Origin: Nitrospirota bacterium
GTDB lineage: Bacteria > Nitrospirota > Thermodesulfovibrionia > Thermodesulfovibrionales > JdFR-88
Reading direction: 5' to 3'
NCBI GenBank assembly: GCA_021790695.1
Contig: JAJYGJ010000160.1
Location: 1 to 20,411, forward strand
DNA: 20,411 nucleotides
Each line of letters opens with the position of its first letter. The first letter of the stretch is position 1. Below the pieces are notes generated by a model, which was not told the origin of the DNA, ran no database searches, and saw only the letters and a list, made by a program, of their open reading frames with translations. Made by a program: the position numbers and the translations under genes. Positions 14,739 to 20,411 of this stretch are shown here, piece after piece.

Positions 14739-15485
14739 TCACGATTCGCGGCTCCCACCAAGGTCCTCCCCGTCGCCCGGCTTCTCGATGCACGCCTTGA
14801 ACCTGTAGCCAACGCCAGGTTCGTTTATCAGGAACCTGGGCCTGGCCGGATCGGCCTCGATCTTGTGTCTGAGCTGGGTCATGTAGACCCTCAGGTACTG
14901 GGTCTGGCGGACAAAATTCGGTCCCCATACTTCCTTTAATATCTGGCCGTGGGTAAGGACCATGCCGGCGTTTCCCGCCAGCAGCGACAGAAGCTTGTAT
15001 TCTATCGGCGTCAGGTGGATTTCCTTATCGTTCAGGAATACCTGCCGTTTCACGAAATCGATTTTCAGGCCGTCGGAGAGAAAAACGGGTTCTTTCCGGC
15101 CGGATTTCCTCGTGGCGCTGTGGCGCATGGCCACTCTTATCCTGGCAAGAAGCTCTCCCGCGCCGAAGGGTTTTATCAGGTAATCATCCGCGCCCTCGTC
15201 CAGGGCCTTTATCTTGTCCGTTTCCTGCCCCCTTGCCGATATGACGATGACCGGCACATCGCTCCATTGCCTGAGCCTCCGGGCCACCTCGATGCCGTCC
15301 ATGTCGGGCAGTCCGAGGTCCAGAAGTACCAGTTCCGGGTTTCTGAGCGCCGCCTGCGTCAGGCCCTCCTCTCCGGTTTCGGCTTCCAGCATCCGGTAGC
15401 CGTGCCCTTGCAGGACGACCCGCAGCAAGCGCCTCATCTGGGGTTCGTCCTCTATCAGGAGGATGGACTCTTTTTGCTCCGGCAT
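14739..15485 (-). CDS. kdpE: Response regulator KdpE (OmpR/PhoB family)
   Basis: 248 residues: an N-terminal receiver (acidic D13/E14, phosphoacceptor D56 in LLDLGLPDMDG, conserved Lys in LIKPF) and a C-terminal winged-helix DNA-binding domain (LTPIEYKLLSLLA, VWGPNFVRQTQYLRVYMTQLRHKIE, GVGYRF). The VWGPNFV...LRVYMTQLRHKIE segment is characteristic of KdpE. After phosphorylation by KdpD it activates the kdp operon. It begins 5 bp after the kdpD stop with only a distant GAAGAGG as a ribosome site, so translation is probably coupled. The C-terminus has a short acidic tail. Confidence 0.96.
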   Translation of the reverse strand: MPEQKESILLIEDEPQMRRLLRVVLQGHGYRMLEAETGEEGLTQAALRNPELVLLDLGLPDMDGIEVARRLRQWSDVPVIVISARGQETDKIKALDEGADDYLIKPFGAGELLARIRVAMRHSATRKSGRKEPVFLSDGLKIDFVKRQVFLNDKEIHLTPIEYKLLSLLAGNAGMVLTHGQILKEVWGPNFVRQTQYLRVYMTQLRHKIEADPARPRFLINEPGVGYRFKACIEKPGDGEDLGGSRES

Positions 15486-15490
15486 CTTTT

Positions 15491-18247
15491 TTATTTCGCC
15501 TCTTCAACCTCTTCGGGCTCCGGCATCGGCGGCGGCTCTCCCCCGGCGGGCAGGGTGAACCGGAAGACCGCGCCGCCCTCAGGACGGTTCTCGGCCCAGA
15601 TGCGCCCTTTATGGGCGCTTATGATGGCCTGGCAGATAGCCAGTCCCAGCCCGATGCCTCCCCCCGAGCCGTGCACGAATTTTTCAAATATCCGTTCCTC
15701 ATCCCCGGCAGGGACGCCGGGACCGCGGTCCGCCAGTTCGAAGAGCAGGGAGCTGTCCTTGATACGCGCGGACAACTCAAGCGGGGTGCCCGCGGGCGTA
15801 TACTTGATGGCGTTATCCATCAGGTTCATGAGGACCTGCTCTATGAGAAGCGGGTCGAAGGGGACCAGGGGCAGGTCCGCCGGGACATCGACCTTGACCG
15901 GACGGCCTTCGAGCCTCTCGGAGAGGCGGTTCAGGACCACGCCGGCGATCTCCTCGATGGACTGCCACTCCTTTTTCACGGTTATGGCCTTGGCCTCCAG
16001 GCGGGTCATGTCGAGGACATTTTTGATTATCTCGTTCAGATGGTCCGCCTCTTCCTGTATGGTCCGGACAAGCTCGCGGCTGCCGAGCCTGTCGCTTGCG
16101 ATGTCGTGCTCGGAGAGCGCGGTGGCCGCGCCGGTGATCGCGGCAAGCGGGGTGCGCAGATCGTGGGAGACCGAACTGAGCAGCGTGCTCCGTAAGGTCT
16201 CGGCCTCCGCCCGCAACAGGGCCTTTTGGGCCTCCTCGGCCAGGAGCGCCCTGTCAACAGCCATCGCTATCTGGTTGGCGAAGCTCTCCAGGGCATGTAT
16301 CTGCTCATGATCGAAAGCCCCGGTGCCCACCGCCGGCATGATGCCCAGGACGCCCGCGGTCCGGGCCGGGGTTATAAGGGGCATGTACAGGGCCTCGGCC
16401 CCGGCAAGGGTATCGGTCCCCAGCCCCGCTTCCTGCCGGTGGTCGAATGCCCATTGGGCCACGCTCATCTCGTTCTGGTCAAGGGCGAAGGTCGCGGGGC
16501 CTGTCGTCACTATCTCAAGTCTGCCCCCCTCATCGGGTACGAGTATCACGACACGGCACGAGAACAGTTCGCTCAAATGCTTTATGGCGACGGCGCTCAG
16601 GCGGCCGATTCCCCTTTCATGCAGCAGTTCGCGGGAGAGCCCGTACAGGGCCGAGGTCCTCCTTTCCCTGTTGCGGGAGGAGTCCGCCTGCCGGCGGATC
16701 CTGAGCGTCATGCTGCTTATGACGAAGGCCACGGCGAACATGACGAGGAAGGTGAAGATATACCTCAGGTTGGTGAGGTGAAAGTTATGCGCGGGCGGGA
16801 TGAAGAAAAAATCGAAGGCCGCTATGCTCAGAAAGGTCGCAAACAGGGAAGGCCATTTGTCAGCGCGGCTTGAAACGAGCACGATGCCCAGGAGATAGAC
16901 CATGGCGACGTCAACGATGGAATAAGGCGACAAAAGAAACGCCACCGCGGTGGCCACCGCGACCACCGAGACGCCCATCAGCCATTCCTGCATGTTCGAG
17001 CGCGGCCGGGCGGGGGCCTTCGCCAGGTGCCCCGTCATCGGCTCCGCGACCTCGCCCGTTATCACGTAAACGTCTATTTCTCCGCTGCCGCGCACGACCT
17101 CGTCCAGCATGGAGCCGAAGACCTTGTCCTTCCATCGCGGATGGGTGGGTTTGCCGATCAGTATCTTGGTTACGTTCCTGGACCGGGCGTAATTCAATAT
17201 CTCCTCGGAGGCCTTCGGCCCGGAAAGCGTCACCGTCTCGGCCCCCAGGCTTTCGGCCAGGCGCATGTGCTCCGCAAGCTGCCTCATATCGCTTTCCGAG
17301 GGCTTGACCTTGTGAGGCGCCTCGACGTAAACCGTGATCAATTCCGCCCTGAGGATGTCGGCCATGCGCTTGGCGGCGCGGATAAGGCGTATCGAACTGG
17401 GGTTCGGACCTACGCATACGAGGACCCTCTCGGCGGCCGGCCATACCGTCTTGACCCTCTTTCCGAGCCGGTAGACGAGCATCTGCTCGTCAACCCTCTG
17501 GGCGGTCCTGCGGAGCGCCAACTCCCGGAGCGCGAGGAGATTGCCCTTGCGGAAGAAGTTTTCCTTTGCCCGGACGGCCAGTTCCGGCATATATACCTTC
17601 CCCTCCTTGAGCCGCTTCAGGAGGTCCTCGGGGGGAAGGTCTATAAGCTCGATGTCGTCCGCCCGGTCAAGCAGGAAATCGGGGACGGTTTCATGCACCC
17701 TGATGCCGGTAATCTGGGTGACGACGTCGTTTAAGCTCTCAAGGTGCTGGACGTTCATCGTGGTATATACGGAGATGCCCGCGCCCAGGAGTTCATAGAT
17801 GTCCTGCCAGCGTTTCTTGTGCCTGGAACCGGGAGCGTTGGTATGGGCCAGTTCGTCAACCAGGACGACGGAGGGTTTGCGGGCCAGGGCGGCGTCCAGG
17901 TCGAACTCCTTGAGGGCGGTGCCGCGGTAGTCAATTTCTCTCCGCGGAAGTATTTCGAGCCCCTCAAGGAGGGCCTCGGTTTCTTTGCGGCCGTGGGTCT
18001 CCACGAGCCCGACTATTATGTCAACTCCCTCGGCGCGCTTCTGCCGCGCGGCCTCGAGCATGGAATACGTCTTGCCGACCCCGGGAGCGGCGCCGAAAAA
18101 TATCCTGAGCTGCCCTTCGTGGCTGCGCTCGGTTTCCCGGCGCGCCTCTTCCAGAAGCTCCTCCGGACTGGGCCTGCCGTAGTCCGTATTTTTTTTCCTG
18201 CCCGTACTCAAATTATCCGAACCGGCCTTTGCATGCCCTCTTTGCAT
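15491..18247 (-). CDS. kdpD: Sensor histidine kinase KdpD
   Basis: 918 residues, full length. The N-terminal KdpD domain has the Walker A GAAPGVGKT (52-60) and VVLVDELAHTNAPGSRHKKR. A Usp-like domain follows (RVLVCVGPNPSS to about 400). The DUF4118 membrane module has four TM segments (about 420-515), then a GAF-like domain. The HisKA box is SSVSHDLRTPLAAI with H695, and the HATPase domain has NLMDNAIKY, DRGPGVP and GGIGLGLAI. The acidic, proline-rich C-terminal tail is unusual. KdpD senses low K+/turgor and phosphorylates KdpE. The start at 18247 has only a weak purine-rich region upstream; a repeated GCATGCAAAG lies at the start. It is separated from the upstream small transporter gene by 89 bp. 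Confidence 0.97.
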   Translation of the reverse strand: MQRGHAKAGSDNLSTGRKKNTDYGRPSPEELLEEARRETERSHEGQLRIFFGAAPGVGKTYSMLEAARQKRAEGVDIIVGLVETHGRKETEALLEGLEILPRREIDYRGTALKEFDLDAALARKPSVVLVDELAHTNAPGSRHKKRWQDIYELLGAGISVYTTMNVQHLESLNDVVTQITGIRVHETVPDFLLDRADDIELIDLPPEDLLKRLKEGKVYMPELAVRAKENFFRKGNLLALRELALRRTAQRVDEQMLVYRLGKRVKTVWPAAERVLVCVGPNPSSIRLIRAAKRMADILRAELITVYVEAPHKVKPSESDMRQLAEHMRLAESLGAETVTLSGPKASEEILNYARSRNVTKILIGKPTHPRWKDKVFGSMLDEVVRGSGEIDVYVITGEVAEPMTGHLAKAPARPRSNMQEWLMGVSVVAVATAVAFLLSPYSIVDVAMVYLLGIVLVSSRADKWPSLFATFLSIAAFDFFFIPPAHNFHLTNLRYIFTFLVMFAVAFVISSMTLRIRRQADSSRNRERRTSALYGLSRELLHERGIGRLSAVAIKHLSELFSCRVVILVPDEGGRLEIVTTGPATFALDQNEMSVAQWAFDHRQEAGLGTDTLAGAEALYMPLITPARTAGVLGIMPAVGTGAFDHEQIHALESFANQIAMAVDRALLAEEAQKALLRAEAETLRSTLLSSVSHDLRTPLAAITGAATALSEHDIASDRLGSRELVRTIQEEADHLNEIIKNVLDMTRLEAKAITVKKEWQSIEEIAGVVLNRLSERLEGRPVKVDVPADLPLVPFDPLLIEQVLMNLMDNAIKYTPAGTPLELSARIKDSSLLFELADRGPGVPAGDEERIFEKFVHGSGGGIGLGLAICQAIISAHKGRIWAENRPEGGAVFRFTLPAGGEPPPMPEPEEVEEAK

Positions 18248-18336
18248 GCCATGAACCGCCCGCCTTTCATCCGCGCGGGAGGCACCCCGTCTTTATCCGT
18301 ACCCGGCAAACTCCGTTTTTATCCATGCCCCGGAAT

Positions 18337-18663
18337 TCATCTGCCGCCAAACTGGATCACCAGGCCCCCCGCCATTATCAAAAGAAGCCCCAGCCAGGTT
18401 GGGTTTGCGATGTCCTCCCTGAAAATGAAGCGGCCGGCCAGGACGCTGACGAGGGCGAAAACCCCGACGTAAACTCCGAGCAGTTTTGAAAAATCCCATC
18501 TCACCATATTGACCGTGAGCCCGTAGAAACCCAGCACGCCGAAACCGGCCACGATCAAAAGGAGTCCGCCGGACCTGAGTCCGCGCCGTATCAGGGCGTC
18601 GCCTCCCACCTCCAGCACCGCCGCAAGGACAAAAACAAGCCATGCGATTAACGGCATTTTCAT
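18337..18663 (-). CDS. Small multidrug-resistance-type (SMR/DMT) membrane protein in the kdp cluster
   Basis: 108 residues, four predicted membrane helices (about 4-22, 31-49, 60-78, 88-105), the size and layout of SMR proteins. A Glu (E18, in AAVLEVGGDALIRRGL) sits in helix 1 where EmrE has its essential E14, and the loop FIFREDIANPTWLGLLLI resembles the region joining helices 3 and 4 in the DMT superfamily. SMR proteins work as dimers exchanging cations, guanidinium or drugs for protons. The gene lies between kdpC (28 bp gap) and kdpD (89 bp gap) in the same direction, where it is not part of the standard kdpFABC-DE set. The start is uncertain (18663 or 18657), as no good ribosome site is visible. 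Substrate unknown. Confidence 0.8.
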   Translation of the reverse strand: MKMPLIAWLVFVLAAVLEVGGDALIRRGLRSGGLLLIVAGFGVLGFYGLTVNMVRWDFSKLLGVYVGVFALVSVLAGRFIFREDIANPTWLGLLLIMAGGLVIQFGGR

Positions 18664-18691
18664 AGTCTATATTTTAACAATAAAATGTTCT

Positions 18692-19267
18692 TTATTTTTT
18701 CAATCCATCCAGCGCAAGATTCAGCCTGAGGACGTTTACGGCGGGCTCGCCGAATAGCCCAAGGAACCTCCCGCGGGTATTTGCCCTGATGAGGGCGAGG
18801 ACCGTTGCCTCGTCCAATCCCCTGGCCCGTGCCACTCTTCCCGCCTGGTAGAGCGCGGCGGCCGGGCTGATGTCCGGGTCCAGTCCGCTTCCGGAAGAGG
18901 TCACCAGGCCGGCCGGAACGGGGCTTCGATTGCCGGGGTCGGCGGCGCGCAGGGCGTTTATCCGGGCCTGGACGTCCCGCAGGAGGGCCGGGTTGTTGGG
19001 GCCCAGGTTGGAGCCTGAGGACGCTCCGCCGTTATAAGGGCAGGGCGTTGTCGCCGACGGCCTTCCCCAGAAATATTCCGGCCCGGCGAACTGCTGGCCG
19101 ATGAGCGCGGAGCCCGCGGGGACGCCGTTTTTCATGATGATGCTGCCGTTTGCCCTGAACGGGAAGGCCACCTGCGCGATCCCTGTCACCACGAGCGGAT
19201 AGACGATCCCCGTAAGTATCGTAAACGCGAGGAGGAACCTGAGCGCCGTCCGGATCATTCTTAGCAT
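18692..19267 (-). CDS. kdpC: K+-transporting ATPase subunit KdpC
   Basis: 191 residues, full length. One N-terminal membrane helix (about 8-33, LRFLLAFTILTGIVYPLVV) is followed by the exported domain with family-typical blocks: GSALIGQQF, YFWGRPSATTPCPYNGGASSGSNL, GSGLDPDISPAAALYQAGRVARARG and GRFLGLFGEPAVNVLRLNLAL (each described in part). KdpC stabilises the KdpFABC complex and assists ATP affinity. It begins 21 bp after the kdpB stop. GGAGG is 13 bp before the ATG, which is longer than ideal; an ATG three codons in is an alternative. Confidence 0.96.
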   Translation of the reverse strand: MLRMIRTALRFLLAFTILTGIVYPLVVTGIAQVAFPFRANGSIIMKNGVPAGSALIGQQFAGPEYFWGRPSATTPCPYNGGASSGSNLGPNNPALLRDVQARINALRAADPGNRSPVPAGLVTSSGSGLDPDISPAAALYQAGRVARARGLDEATVLALIRANTRGRFLGLFGEPAVNVLRLNLALDGLKK

Positions 19268-19288
19268 GTTTTGGTTTTTTCCTCCATT

Positions 19289-20411
19289 TCAGACGATATG
19301 AAGGGCCGTGATCAGCATGTCTATGAGCTTTATGCCTATGAAGGGGACTATCAGCCCTCCCAGGCCGTAGATAAGCGCGTTATTCCTGAGCACGGTCTGC
19401 GCTCCCATCGGTTTGTACTTTACGCCGCGAAGCGCAAGCGGAATGAGCAGGATGATGATGATCGCGTTGAAGATCACGGCCGACAGCACGGCGCTTTGCG
19501 GGGTGGCCAGGCGCATGACGTTGAGCGCGCCCAGGGCCGGGTATACCGTCACGAAGGCGGCCGGCAGGATCGCGAAGTATTTCGCCACGTCGTTTGAGAT
19601 GCTGAACGTGGTGAGCGTTCCCCTCGTCATCAGGAGCTGCTTTCCGATCTCCACTATCTCGATGAGCTTTGTGGGGTTTGAATCGAGGTCCACCAGGTTT
19701 CCGGCCTCCTTTGCCGCCTGGGTGCCGGTGTTCATGGCGACCGCGACGTCGGCCTGGGCGAGCGCGGGGGCGTCGTTCGTGCCGTCGCCGGTCATGGCCA
19801 CCAGCCTTCCGCCCGCCTGATAATTGCGAATGAGGTTCAGCTTCGTCTCGGGAGTCGCCTGCGCCAGAAAATCGTCCACCCCGGCCTCGGCGGCCACTGC
19901 CGCCGCCGTGAGCGGGTTGTCCCCCGTGATCATGACCGTTTTTATGCCCATGCGCCTCATCTCGGCGAAGCGCTCCCTGATGCCCCCCTTTACGATGTCA
20001 TTCAAGCGTATGACCCCCAGCACCTTCGGGCCGTCCGCGACGACAAGGGGAGTGGCCCCCTGCCTCGATATGTCCTCTACGGCCGAGTGGACCTCGCGCG
20101 GAAACCTGCCTCCCTCTTTCTCCACGTATTTCTCCACCGCGTCGGCCGCGCCTTTCCTGATTTGCCGGCCGTCAAGGTTGACGCCGCTCATCCTCGTCTG
20201 GGCGCTGAAGGGGATGAAAGTCGCGCCCAGGGAATGGATGTCTCTTTCCCTGAGGCCGTATTTTTCCTTCGCCAGGACCACGATGCTCCTGCCCTCCGGC
20301 GTTTCGTCGGCCAGGGAGGAGAGCTGGGCCGCGTCCGCGACGGTCTTTTCGTCCACGCCGGGGGCCGGGATAAACAGGGTGGCCTGCCGGTCGCCCAGGG
20401 TTATCGTGCCG
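19289..20411 (-). CDS. kdpB: K+-transporting ATPase subunit KdpB, C-terminal part
   Basis: Cut by the right window edge: 373 residues of the frame are visible, and it is open to the last base. The first visible residues GTITLGDRQATLFIPAPGV continue the P-type ATPase signature DKTGT, whose Asp lies just outside. Visible elements: nucleotide-binding domain with ADETPEGRSIVVLAKEKYG, the hinge TGDNPLTAAAVAAEAGVDDF, the P-domain GDGTNDAPALAQADVAVAMN, and the last membrane helices from FSISNDVAKYFAI to the C-terminus. KdpB hydrolyses ATP to drive K+ import through KdpA. kdpA should lie further right. A GTG codon at 20356 is internal and not a start. Confidence 0.97.
   Translation of the reverse strand, partial: GTITLGDRQATLFIPAPGVDEKTVADAAQLSSLADETPEGRSIVVLAKEKYGLRERDIHSLGATFIPFSAQTRMSGVNLDGRQIRKGAADAVEKYVEKEGGRFPREVHSAVEDISRQGATPLVVADGPKVLGVIRLNDIVKGGIRERFAEMRRMGIKTVMITGDNPLTAAAVAAEAGVDDFLAQATPETKLNLIRNYQAGGRLVAMTGDGTNDAPALAQADVAVAMNTGTQAAKEAGNLVDLDSNPTKLIEIVEIGKQLLMTRGTLTTFSISNDVAKYFAILPAAFVTVYPALGALNVMRLATPQSAVLSAVIFNAIIIILLIPLALRGVKYKPMGAQTVLRNNALIYGLGGLIVPFIGIKLIDMLITALHIV

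Noticed and set aside
20354..20356. GTG start for a short KdpB-like protein
   Set aside because: The frame is open to the window edge and codes for the KdpB sequence following DKTGT, so this is an internal codon.
1..20411. CRISPR arrays, tRNA or rRNA genes
   Set aside because: No regularly spaced repeats, cloverleaf-like sequences with CCA-type ends, or rRNA motifs were seen.

Overview
This window is G+C-rich bacterial chromosome, most likely from a Gram-negative lineage such as Nitrospirota or Desulfobacterota. That placement is inference: it rests on the pairing of a DUF3786-type gene with a B12-type radical SAM gene, the kdp arrangement and the composition, and there is no marker gene here to confirm it.

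Left part (1-8557). The 3' end of a sensor histidine kinase (HisKA_2/HATPase type) and an overlapping receiver-only response regulator run rightward. They meet, with 3 bp between the stop codons, one very large leftward gene of 2515 codons. That gene encodes an iterative type I polyketide synthase with the order KS-AT-ACP-KR-DH-phosphopantetheinyl transferase, which is the order of enediyne-type PKSs (PksE). It carries an extra C-terminal SAM-dependent methyltransferase domain. No enediyne accessory genes are visible on either side, so the enzyme looks like a self-contained unit. Its linkers contain four short, in-frame tandem duplications.

Middle part (8558-12453). An intergenic stretch with a rightward terminator-like hairpin and an inverted-repeat element comes first. 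It is followed by a small NAD(P)-binding reductase-like gene, a second inverted-repeat element, a translationally coupled pair on the minus strand (DUF3786-like protein then radical SAM protein), and a cold-shock protein with a long hairpin downstream.

Insertion (12842-13997). An IS110-family element sits between the cold-shock gene and the stress/potassium genes. Its boundaries can be read to the base, because the non-coding leader of the transposase contains what appears to be a complete bridge RNA. Two loops with near-identical cores carry guides matching, respectively, the sequences flanking the insertion and the element's own two ends. Joining the ends would create a promoter (TTGACT - 17 bp - TATGAT) in front of that RNA.

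Right part (14158-20411). On the minus strand lie kdpB (3' part, cut by the window edge), kdpC, a small SMR/DMT-type membrane protein, kdpD, kdpE and a universal stress protein. KdpB and KdpC belong to the high-affinity K+ pump, and KdpD/KdpE are the two-component system that senses K+/turgor and activates its transcription. kdpA is not in the window.
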